From an uncultured Candidatus Melainabacteria bacterium (GTDB lineage Bacteria; Cyanobacteriota; Vampirovibrionia; LMEP-6097), in assembly GCA_937927525.1 (NCBI GenBank), contig CALBDR010000264.1, forward strand, positions 1 to 5,851: 5,851 nt of DNA. The letters are read 5' to 3'. The translations under genes were made by a program, and so were the position numbers. Of this stretch, positions 1-5,625 are shown piece by piece (position 1 is the first letter of the stretch; each line of letters opens with the position of its first letter). The notes under the pieces were generated by a model, which saw nothing but the letters and a program-made list of their open reading frames with translations, had not been told where the DNA came from and searched no databases.

Positions 1-663
1 GCTACAGAGAAACGAAAAGACGGTGCAGATAAAATCCTTAAATACCACTTAGGGCATAAGAGAGCCCAATTAGAAGGTAAACCAATGCCTTGCACTGTTT
101 ACGTTCACGAACACGATGAAAATTATAAGTATTGGGGGTCTAGCCCAAGTAGTCATATAAGTCAATTAGCTAAGAACAAAAAGAGAAACAAAAAATTAAT
201 CAAGTTAATACTAGAAAAGTTTAAAGCTAAAAAACATATTTTAGTTTTATCTGAACGTATAGACCAGCTAGAAAATTTTGAAAAATCTTTAGTCAACTTA
301 GGAGTACCCCAAAAATATGTTGGTTTATATACTGGCTCTAAAACTATAAACGGAGTCCGTAAGACCGTAAAAGAAAAAGAAGTGTCAGGGCTTTTAGATA
401 CTGCTAGAATAATATTATCGACTTATAAAAAAGGGGGTAAAGGGCTTAGTGTAAAAAGACTTGACTGTTTAATCGAGGCAACACCTATGTCAGATGGTAT
501 TCAACCTCCAGGCAGGGTTAGGCGTTACTTAAAAGGTAAGAAGCGTCCTGAAGTTCATACTTTTAAAGACTTAAACAATAAAGGTTTTATTGGTAGGTTT
601 TATAGTAGGCTTAGTGATTATAAAAAATTAGGGTTTGAGGTGGTATATGTTTCAAATTCTTAG
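1..663 (+). CDS. Superfamily 2 (DEAD/DEAH-type) helicase, C-terminal part; 5' end outside window
   Basis: The reading frame is open from the first base of the window, so the gene starts upstream and only the last 220 residues are seen. They form the second RecA-like domain of an SF2 helicase. A motif IV-like strand (HILVLSERIDQLENF, window residues 79-93) is followed by motif V (RIILSTYKKGGKGLS, 136-150, then a CLIEATP strand, 156-162) and motif VI (Q168, then GRVRR, 171-175, carrying the arginine finger). After these comes a tail of the type seen in phage helicases of the UvsW/SSL2-like group (FYSRLSDYKKLGFEV). The ATPase motifs I and II would lie upstream and are not visible. The likely role is ATP-driven DNA unwinding or branch migration in phage replication and recombination, which fits the recombinase and nucleases downstream. 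The family call is firm; the UvsW-like role is inference. The stop is TAG, and the end overlaps the next gene by 17 nt. Confidence 0.85.
   Translation, partial: ATEKRKDGADKILKYHLGHKRAQLEGKPMPCTVYVHEHDENYKYWGSSPSSHISQLAKNKKRNKKLIKLILEKFKAKKHILVLSERIDQLENFEKSLVNLGVPQKYVGLYTGSKTINGVRKTVKEKEVSGLLDTARIILSTYKKGGKGLSVKRLDCLIEATPMSDGIQPPGRVRRYLKGKKRPEVHTFKDLNNKGFIGRFYSRLSDYKKLGFEVVYVSNS
637..642 (+). promoter_or_regulatory. Ribosome binding site deciding the start at 647
   Basis: GAGGTG lies 4 nt upstream of the ATG at 647, inside the helicase coding end. It favours 647 over the TTG at 635, which would lie upstream of its own SD. Confidence 0.6.
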
Positions 664-1021
664 TTTTGAAGAAATGAATAGAGATATTAAGAGAATAACT
701 TATACGTACAGGGACTTAAATCGTAGGTTTACTAGGGCAGAAAGACCAGAAATATTAGTCCCAGAGCCCGACATAGTTCACGGCAATAAATGTTATGAAA
801 AGTACACCATTAATAGTATGTATAAATGGGCTAGGGAATTTTACAGTATAACACTTAACTATAAAATTTTTTTAAAGATGTTTCCTGAATATAATTTTTT
901 ATACACAACAAAGCAAGGAAGAAGCACTAAAAAAATTTACACAGTTTACCAAGTAAAAAACATAGTAGAAGACTTAGCAGATCTAATAAAGTTTAAACTT
1001 ACCAGAGCCAATAGAGTATAA
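647..1021 (+). CDS. Small basic protein of unknown function between helicase and recombinase
   Basis: I do not recognise this 124-residue protein. It is rich in lysine, arginine and aromatic residues (RITYTYRDLNRRFTRAER near the N-terminus, then KCYEKYTINSMYKWAREFY), has no signal peptide or membrane segment, and ends in a probable helix (YQVKNIVEDLADLIKFKL, residues 101-118). The net positive charge would suit a nucleic-acid-binding or helicase-accessory role, but that is only inferred from charge and position. The ATG at 647 is chosen because GAGGTG (637-642) lies 4 nt upstream. A TTG at 635 would add four residues but would place this SD-like sequence inside the gene. ATG at 674 is a third possibility. 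Its start overlaps the helicase end by 17 nt, which suggests coupled translation. It ends TAA, 8 nt before the recombinase start. Confidence 0.75.
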   Translation: MFQILSFEEMNRDIKRITYTYRDLNRRFTRAERPEILVPEPDIVHGNKCYEKYTINSMYKWAREFYSITLNYKIFLKMFPEYNFLYTTKQGRSTKKIYTVYQVKNIVEDLADLIKFKLTRANRV

Positions 1022-1022
1022 T
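1017..1022 (+). promoter_or_regulatory. Candidate -10 box before the recombinase gene
   Basis: A perfect TATAAT sits 7 nt before the ATG at 1030 and overlaps the stop of the preceding gene. Transcription starting the usual 6-8 nt downstream would begin at or next to the ATG and give a leaderless message. This fits the absence of a good SD here (only AGAG at 1013-1016, 13 nt away). The -35 region is poor (TTAAAC at 993-998, 18 nt spacer). TATAAT is common by chance in AT-rich DNA, so this is a candidate only. Confidence 0.3.
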
Positions 1023-1029
1023 ATTATGT

Positions 1030-2175
1030 ATGGATAGAATAAAGATTATAAACGATATAGCATCAAAAACGCTAGGGTATAAAGTAGATTTCTCTAAAAG
1101 AAAAGAAATATTAGAATCTAAGAGGTTACCCACAGGATTAGTAGAATTAGATAGGGATTTGTGTGGGGGTTACCCAGAGAGTCATGTAATTGTGTTAGGT
1201 GGACCTGAAGAGACTAATAAAACTACCCTTTCTCTTAAAGGCGTAGCTAGTGCCCAGAAAAAGTATCCAGATAAAATAGTTTTATATTGTGATATGGAAA
1301 ATCATTTAGATTTATACATGGCTGAAGAGCATGGGGTTGATACCAGTGAAGAGAAGTTTATGGTTATTTACGCTCCTACGGCTACAGAATTGATTGATAT
1401 GTTATTTAACATACTTGACGAAATGCCAGGACAGGTTTCAGCTATAGTTATAGATTCTATACCAGCTATGACAGATCCTAAAAAAGTAGACGCTAAGACC
1501 TCAGCAGAGGATGTAGTTATAGCTGGAACTGCTAAATCTACGACTAGGTTATTTGAAGTTTTGGAATCTTACAGTAGAAAATGTAAGTTACAGAATTGTT
1601 ATTTTCCTACTGTGTTTGCACTCACACAGGCTAGAGCAAACTTAAACATGGTAAATAAGTACGATTCAATATTTATTCTTTCAGGCGGTTATAAGTTAAA
1701 ACACGTTAGTTATTTAACTCTTATCACAGGTAAAAAGAAAGACGAAGAAATTAAAGGTGAAGGAATAATTAAAAAGACTTTTAAAATAACTATGCAAAAA
1801 GGAAAACTAGGAACTGCTGCAAACAAAGTCACAGAGTATCAAATGTGGGTTACTAATAAATACGGTTTTAGAAAAGGGGCTATAGACGACATGAAAGTTC
1901 TCGTAGGTTATGCTAGAGACTTAAATTTAGTAGAAGGCTTACGCAAGAATTTAAAATTAGTCAATATTCCAGTAGAGGGCATAGAAAAACAAACATTCAA
2001 CACTCAAGGGGACTTAGAGATATTTTTAAGCCACAATGAAGAAATAGCAAATTTACTTAAGGCTATAATAACTATAAAACATAGAAAAGATATAGGTAAG
2101 CCAGCACTAAACGAAAGCGAACCTTACTTTATGTACTCTAATTTTGGGGAGGATGTTTTAAGTGCGTTTGCCTAA
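1030..2175 (+). CDS. RecA/UvsX-type DNA strand-exchange recombinase
   Basis: This 381-residue protein has the RecA core, close in length to E. coli RecA (about 350) and T4 UvsX (about 390). It is expected to coat single-stranded DNA, hydrolyse ATP and drive homologous pairing. The N-terminal LPTGLVELDRDLCGGYP (residues 33-49) is the usual RecA lead-in. The P-loop is GPEETNKTT (58-66), followed by the catalytic-glutamate strand LYCDMENHLD (E90, matching E96 of E. coli RecA), Walker B AIVIDS (138-143) and the ATP-sensing glutamine in ALTQAR (Q200, matching Q194). A GG pair at 219-220 is followed by a strand, as in RecA's GGNALKF segment. The second P-loop glycine is Asn63. Phage UvsX proteins also lose this glycine (T4 has FKS there), which supports a UvsX-like rather than bacterial RecA identity. 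The last 100 residues are divergent. No convincing SD precedes the ATG. Recombinase is a confident call; activity of the variant P-loop is inferred. Confidence 0.9.
   Translation: MDRIKIINDIASKTLGYKVDFSKRKEILESKRLPTGLVELDRDLCGGYPESHVIVLGGPEETNKTTLSLKGVASAQKKYPDKIVLYCDMENHLDLYMAEEHGVDTSEEKFMVIYAPTATELIDMLFNILDEMPGQVSAIVIDSIPAMTDPKKVDAKTSAEDVVIAGTAKSTTRLFEVLESYSRKCKLQNCYFPTVFALTQARANLNMVNKYDSIFILSGGYKLKHVSYLTLITGKKKDEEIKGEGIIKKTFKITMQKGKLGTAANKVTEYQMWVTNKYGFRKGAIDDMKVLVGYARDLNLVEGLRKNLKLVNIPVEGIEKQTFNTQGDLEIFLSHNEEIANLLKAIITIKHRKDIGKPALNESEPYFMYSNFGEDVLSAFA
2146..2152 (+). promoter_or_regulatory. Ribosome binding site for GTG start at 2162
   Basis: GGGGAGG lies 9 nt upstream of the GTG at 2162, within the end of the recombinase gene. 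The nearer ATG at 2153 is followed by TTT TAA and cannot be the start, so the GTG is used. Confidence 0.6.
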
Positions 2176-2647
2176 AAAACACAAGAAACTATCCTCTAGC
2201 TACGCCTCAAGAATGTCTAGTGATCAAGAAGCTAGAGTAGCTAGAGAGTTAGGGGGTTATGTGACACCTAATTCGGGGGCAGGCTCCACTAAAGGCGATA
2301 TAAGATTAAAAGACATAGCCAGAGTAGAGTGTAAATCTACCGAGAAAGATAAGTTTCTTCTCACCTTCGCTGTAATAGATAAGATAAGAAAAGAAGCATT
2401 ATCCGCAGGTGAAGTACCTTTAATCCAAATAGATTTTATACAGTCTTGTCTAAAAAAACAGTGTTTCTATGTCATTGAAGACACTTACACTAAAGATTAT
2501 GACGCAAAAGAAATTAAAACTAACAAATCTTCAGTTACTTTAGAGTTATTAAGCTTAGGGCAATTATGTAAGTTTTTTTACAGAGAAAAATGGTATTATG
2601 TATTGGAAGCTAATTTATTCACAGAGGAAATAGCACCAAACTTATGA
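2162..2647 (+). CDS. Hjc-like PD-(D/E)XK nuclease, putative Holliday junction resolvase
   Basis: This 161-residue protein carries the compact PD-(D/E)XK nuclease core of the Hjc/VRR-type resolvases. The helix residue E23 is in SSDQEARVARELGG, followed by TPNSGAGSTKGDI with D46, then the ECK motif in RVECKST (E56, K58). These match the metal-binding E, D, E and catalytic K of archaeal Hjc, which also has a serine/glycine-rich loop before the D. The predicted role is cutting branched DNA, probably Holliday junctions made by the neighbouring recombinase. A more general structure-specific nuclease is possible, since the fold alone does not set the substrate. The start is GTG, served by GGGGAGG 9 nt upstream; ATG at 2213 would also keep all catalytic residues. 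It overlaps the recombinase by 14 nt and the next gene by the 4-nt ATGA. The basic N-terminus (RLPKKHKK) could contact DNA. Confidence 0.78.
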   Translation: MRLPKKHKKLSSSYASRMSSDQEARVARELGGYVTPNSGAGSTKGDIRLKDIARVECKSTEKDKFLLTFAVIDKIRKEALSAGEVPLIQIDFIQSCLKKQCFYVIEDTYTKDYDAKEIKTNKSSVTLELLSLGQLCKFFYREKWYYVLEANLFTEEIAPNL

Positions 2648-3558
2648 GTGAGCAACGAATAGACTTAGAGCAGTTAATGTATTTATCTGATTCTAAGACA
2701 GCTATAAACGAAACTAGGGCTAACCCTAACTATGTTAATGTCTCTTCTTTGCATAGCTTGTGTGCAAGACAGCACTATTTTGCTAATACAATGAATAATA
2801 AATTACCTATGGCTCAGTATACAGGGGGAAATGTGCAGATTACATTTTGTATGGGTAGGGCATTAGAAGATTATTTCAAGAGTAGATTTATAGAGCATAT
2901 ACCTATAACTAAAGTATTAGGTTATTGGGAGCTTAGAGGTAGAGATCCTATAGACTCTAAGTACGTTAAATTAAGAAAGAATAAAAAAGGTATAGAAGTT
3001 CCTCATGAGTGCAGATTTGGAACTTTGGATGACACTTTAGACGATTACGCAGAAATTCAAGTAGTTAGTGATAAATATAAGTGTATAGGACACATGGACT
3101 GGGTATATCTAGATGATAACGGGAAATTATCTATAACAGAACTAAAGTCTATATCTAGGCCTATGTTTAACGATAATTTTGTTAATAAGACTAGGCCTGT
3201 ACCCTTACCTGAACACGTACAGCAACTATCACCCTATCTGTATTTGTTGCCCGAAGTACCTTTCGTTAAAGACAAAGGATTAGAAGTAAATAGAGACGGA
3301 AGAATATTTTATATTTGCAAAGACTTTAGACAAAGAACTCAAGAAGAAAAGACTAAACGTCAAAACTCTAACTACAGGTCTTTTAAAGTGTCCCTCGCTA
3401 ACGAGAGTGTAAGAACAAAAAATTTATTAAGTGAATCTAAATTAGCTATAGAGAGTATACAAAACGGGGCTATACCCCCTAGAACTATGTGTAAAGACTA
3501 CACCTGTTCAACAGCTAAAAAATGTCCCTTTGTAGCGAGGTGTTTTAATGTCGACTAA
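2644..3558 (+). CDS. Cas4/RecB-like PD-(D/E)XK exonuclease with probable Fe-S cluster
   Basis: This 304-residue nuclease has the order of motifs found in Cas4, AddB and RecB-type nucleases. An early cysteine (C40, in SLCARQHYF) is followed by a helix with the metal-ligand glutamate (GRALEDYF, E75). The active-site strands are GHMDWVY (D152) and ITELKS (E166, K168), then the QxxxY motif in QLSPY (Q194, Y198). The C-terminal cysteines C283, C288, C294 and C300 include the CPFVARC segment typical of a 4Fe-4S closing site. C40 with three of the C-terminal cysteines would bind the cluster that pins the fold together. The likely role is trimming DNA ends to give single-stranded tails for the recombinase upstream. 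No other cas gene is present, so a CRISPR role is not supported. It starts with ATG in an ATGA overlap with the resolvase. The nearest SD, AGAGGA at 2623-2628, is 15 nt away, so coupled translation is likely. It overlaps the next gene by 11 nt. Confidence 0.85.
   Translation: MSEQRIDLEQLMYLSDSKTAINETRANPNYVNVSSLHSLCARQHYFANTMNNKLPMAQYTGGNVQITFCMGRALEDYFKSRFIEHIPITKVLGYWELRGRDPIDSKYVKLRKNKKGIEVPHECRFGTLDDTLDDYAEIQVVSDKYKCIGHMDWVYLDDNGKLSITELKSISRPMFNDNFVNKTRPVPLPEHVQQLSPYLYLLPEVPFVKDKGLEVNRDGRIFYICKDFRQRTQEEKTKRQNSNYRSFKVSLANESVRTKNLLSESKLAIESIQNGAIPPRTMCKDYTCSTAKKCPFVARCFNVD
3537..3542 (+). promoter_or_regulatory. Ribosome binding site for the RuvC-like gene
   Basis: GAGGTG lies 5 nt upstream of the ATG at 3548, inside the end of the Cas4-like gene. 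It is the same hexamer that precedes the gene at 647. Confidence 0.6.
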
Positions 3559-4093
3559 GATTATATCAGTAGACCCAGGGGTGTCAAAAGATCCAAGGTT
3601 AAGTGGCGCAATATGTCTCATGAACTTAAAAGGCGAGGTAGAAGAACTATTCCCTGTTCCACACAAAAAGTACCCTATGTCAAAAAAAGGAAAAACTAAA
3701 GTTAAAGTAAACATGCTTGAGCTGTCAAACAAACTTAAAAGTTTACGATTGACAGATGAAAGTTTTATAGTAATTGAAGAAGTAACTGCTATGCCGGGAC
3801 AAGGCGTTACTAGTATGTTTAGTTTTGGAGAAACCTTTGGAACTATTAAGGGACTACTTTATAAATACTCTAAATATACAGACCTTAACACAATTAGACC
3901 CCAAAAGTGGAAAAAACATTTTAAACTAGGTTCTGATAAAGAAAAAGTAATAGAAGAGTGTAAACGTTTATACCCCAATGTTTGCCTTAAAGCCAGTGCT
4001 AGAGCCAAAAAAGATAGTTCAGGGATGGCAGAAGCAGTTTTATTAGGAAAATATTTTTTAGACTGTGAGCTAAAGAAACATGGTATTATATAA
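3548..4093 (+). CDS. RuvC-fold Holliday junction resolvase-like endonuclease
   Basis: This 181-residue protein has the RNase H-like fold of RuvC resolvases and is about the length of E. coli RuvC (173). The first strand is IISVDPG with catalytic D9, followed by an LSGAICLM strand. The second acidic motif is FIVIEEV (E77, with E78). The family signature GQGVTSMFSFGETFGTIKG (residues 85-102) and the RPQKWKK segment (117-123) follow the pattern of phage RuvC-like proteins. The C-terminal motif, DGxADA in most relatives, reads SSGMAEA here (E162, with D156 nearby), so the last acidic pair is altered. The expected reaction is symmetrical cutting of four-way junctions, resolving recombination intermediates or trimming branches before packaging. 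This is inferred from family. It starts at ATG with GAGGTG 5 nt upstream, overlaps the Cas4-like gene by 11 nt, and ends 3 nt before the next gene. Confidence 0.82.
   Translation: MSTKIISVDPGVSKDPRLSGAICLMNLKGEVEELFPVPHKKYPMSKKGKTKVKVNMLELSNKLKSLRLTDESFIVIEEVTAMPGQGVTSMFSFGETFGTIKGLLYKYSKYTDLNTIRPQKWKKHFKLGSDKEKVIEECKRLYPNVCLKASARAKKDSSGMAEAVLLGKYFLDCELKKHGII
4084..4091 (+). promoter_or_regulatory. Candidate TATA-like box before gene at 4097
   Basis: TATTATAT ends 5 nt before the ATG at 4097. The 14 nt before this ATG (GTATTATATAAGTT) match the 14 nt before the ATG at 1030 (GTATAATATTATGT) at 10 positions without gaps. Both genes lack a clear SD. It could be a phage-type -10 element giving leaderless or near-leaderless transcripts, or chance in AT-rich DNA overlapping a TAA stop. 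Confidence 0.25.
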
Positions 4094-4096
4094 GTT

Positions 4097-5080
4097 ATGT
4101 TTGAAATAAAAGACAAAGTAATATTTACAGGGTATAGTGAAGAACTGGACGATGATGACGTAGTTTTTGTTAAGGGGGACGTGTTATTAATTAACAACGT
4201 AGAACCTGATGGAAAGTATGAGGCTATATGTATAGAAGGGGACAGAAAAGGACAGTCTTCTTATGTGTTCAGCGATGAGGTAAAGCTAATAACTCAAGAT
4301 GTAGAAGACGTAGAAGAGCCCGAAGAAGTAGAGGAACCCGCAGAAGAACCTGAAGAACCTAAAAGCAAAGAGGACAAAGTTCTAGAGCTAACCCCTGAAC
4401 AAATAGTAGCTAACGCTCTAAAGGCTATAGAAGGGTCTAGAAAGAATGAATTTACTTTTGCAGAGAGTGCGTCTGTTATAAGGGAGCATGATCTTCATGA
4501 ACAGTTTGGAGAAGAGTTTAGAGGGTCTAATGGCTTTAAAAAATTCTGTGAAATTTATTTAGACTACGACTACCAAAAAACTTTAAGATTAGTCTCTATT
4601 TATAGAAATTGTGTAGAGGCAGACGTTAAAACTAGTGAGTTAGAGGGCATAACTTACAGTAAAGCCTATCACATAAGTAGAATTATAACTAAAGAGAATA
4701 AAGAAGAGTTATTGGAATACGCAAGAACTCACTCAGTTAGAGAAGTAAAGGCTTATGTAGCTTCGCAAAATACTTTAGAAGACCACGAAGAACTAGAAGC
4801 TAAAGCGTCTCAGGGCGGTTCGTCTTGTAGTATAACGTTTAAGTTTACAGAAGATCAGTATAAGCATGTTATTGACGGGCTAGACGGGGTCAAAAATAAT
4901 GTTCCTGATGCAGGGGACAACCTAAATTTAGTGTTCATGTATGTATTAAATGAATTTTTAAATCATTACAACGTAGAAATACCAGAAAAACAAACTTTAG
5001 AGCATTTTAATTTGAAGATGGGAACAAATTTAACAATGCAAGATATTAATTCAGCAAGAGAAAGATTGGAGGAAATTTAA
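4097..5080 (+). CDS. Acidic three-part protein of unknown function (possible SH3-like N-domain, acidic linker, helical C-part)
   Basis: I cannot name this 327-residue protein. Residues 1-66 are strand-rich and look like a small SH3-like barrel (KDKVIFTGYSE at the start, VFVKGDVLLINNV at 23-35, YVFSDEVKLI at 56-65). Residues 68-90 are an acidic, proline-containing linker of EEP/EEV units. Residues 118-222 look helical: FTFAESASVIREHDLHEQFG, then GFKKFCEIYLDYDYQKTLRLVSIYR, then SREVK-like SVREVKAYV. The pattern resembles phage regulators in which a 'bout of sterile-like' helix set precedes a partition or DNA-binding part, but the match is too weak to assign. The last part (SITFKFTEDQYKHVIDGLDGV, 245-265, then NLVFMYVLNEFLNHY, 277-291) recalls C-terminal helices common in phage replication-region proteins. 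It has no catalytic motif or membrane segment. A scaffold, adaptor or regulator for the replication genes is a guess from position. No clear SD; the TAA stop overlaps the next ATG by 1 nt. Confidence 0.8.
   Translation: MFEIKDKVIFTGYSEELDDDDVVFVKGDVLLINNVEPDGKYEAICIEGDRKGQSSYVFSDEVKLITQDVEDVEEPEEVEEPAEEPEEPKSKEDKVLELTPEQIVANALKAIEGSRKNEFTFAESASVIREHDLHEQFGEEFRGSNGFKKFCEIYLDYDYQKTLRLVSIYRNCVEADVKTSELEGITYSKAYHISRIITKENKEELLEYARTHSVREVKAYVASQNTLEDHEELEAKASQGGSSCSITFKFTEDQYKHVIDGLDGVKNNVPDAGDNLNLVFMYVLNEFLNHYNVEIPEKQTLEHFNLKMGTNLTMQDINSARERLEEI
4298..4366 (+). repeat. Acidic low-complexity coding repeat (EEP/EEV units)
   Basis: This stretch encodes residues 68-90 of the gene at 4097. It is built from imperfect GAAGAACC/GAGGAACC-like units that give EEPEEVEEPAEEPEEP. 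It separates the strand-rich N-terminal part from the helical part and is probably a flexible linker. Such units can expand or contract by slippage. Confidence 0.6.
5068..5072 (+). promoter_or_regulatory. Strong ribosome binding site for the dUTPase
   Basis: GGAGG, extended to GGAGGAAA, lies 7 nt before the ATG at 5080. It is the best SD in the window and suggests strong translation of the dUTPase. Confidence 0.75.
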
Positions 5081-5625
5081 TGAAATTAGTATACGAAAAA
5101 TTAATAGAACAAGAAGATTTACAAAAAGCAACAGCAGGATCAGCAGCTTTTGATTTAAAAGGATTTACAGAGACAGGAAAAGAAGTAGCTTTATTTCCTA
5201 GTCAGTCTGTAGTTTTAAAAACAGGAGTAAAATTTGATATTCCTGAAGGCTATGTATTAAAAATATTCTCTAGATCGGGACTAGGCTTTAAATATGACGT
5301 AACATTAGGAAATTCAGTAGGTATTGTAGACTCTGACTTTAAAAAAGAAGTTCAATTAAAGTTAGTAAATAACGGTACTGACGTACTTTACGTAGAAAAC
5401 GGCATGAGAGTAGCTCAAGGTATTCTAGAGAAGTTACAAGACTACACTTTGGAAGTAGGTAAAGTAGAAGACACTACAGATAGAGGCGGTTTTGGTAGTA
5501 CAGGAACAGGAAAAATAGGTACTGTTAAAGAAACGACACCTAGCCCCAAACGTAAAAATAGTAAAAAACCTAAAAAAGAAGATACGGTTGAAGTAGTAGA
5601 AGAAGTTGAGGAAACTAAAGAGTGA
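5080..5625 (+). CDS. dut: Deoxyuridine 5'-triphosphate nucleotidohydrolase (trimeric dUTPase) with charged C-terminal tail
   Basis: This enzyme splits dUTP to dUMP and pyrophosphate, keeping uracil out of new DNA and supplying dUMP for thymidylate synthesis. All five motifs of trimeric dUTPases appear in order: I, GSAAFDL (20-26, D25); II, SRSGLG (64-69); III, NSVGIVDSDF (78-87), where D84 is the water-activating aspartate; IV, GMRVAQ (108-113); V, RGGFGSTG (135-142). Motif III has Phe87 where most relatives have the tyrosine that stacks on the deoxyuridine, and motif I has AAF rather than AGY. Both are conservative and should keep activity. The core ends near residue 145, the normal family length. 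A further 36 residues form a basic patch (KRKNSKKPKK, 157-166) followed by an acidic end (VEVVEEVEETKE), of unknown role. The ATG has a strong GGAGG 7 nt upstream. The gene overlaps its left neighbour by 1 nt and its right neighbour by the 4-nt GTGA. Confidence 0.95.
   Translation: MKLVYEKLIEQEDLQKATAGSAAFDLKGFTETGKEVALFPSQSVVLKTGVKFDIPEGYVLKIFSRSGLGFKYDVTLGNSVGIVDSDFKKEVQLKLVNNGTDVLYVENGMRVAQGILEKLQDYTLEVGKVEDTTDRGGFGSTGTGKIGTVKETTPSPKRKNSKKPKKEDTVEVVEEVEETKE

Noticed and set aside
867..873. Runs of seven T (867-873, 2573-2579) or seven A (2452-2458) as programmed frameshift or terminator signals
   Set aside because: All lie inside intact frames whose other frames stop nearby, and no hairpin was seen next to the T runs. 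They are ordinary in AT-rich coding DNA.
1026..1037. ATG just before the recombinase start
   Set aside because: It reads ATG TAT GGA TAG, a three-codon frame, with no SD or sign of a leader peptide function.
2153..2161. ATG right after a strong SD, in frame with the Hjc-like gene
   Set aside because: It reads ATG TTT TAA and stops at once, so the GTG at 2162 must be the start.
2644..3558. Part of a CRISPR-Cas adaptation module
   Set aside because: A Cas4-like protein alone does not show this. No cas1, cas2, effector or repeat array is present, and the neighbours are phage recombination genes.
3508..3732. Open frame of 74 codons on the - strand
   Set aside because: It lies opposite the Cas4-like end and the RuvC-like gene, has no recognisable motif, and both + strand genes are well supported.
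3749..3754. Perfect TTGACA -35 hexamer
   Set aside because: It lies inside the RuvC-like gene. The nearest TATAGT is only 11 nt away, and no -10 element is correctly spaced.
3859..4197. Open frame of 112 codons on the - strand
   Set aside because: It is the complement of the RuvC-like gene end and the next gene start. Its serine-rich low-complexity product is what antisense reading of acidic codons gives.
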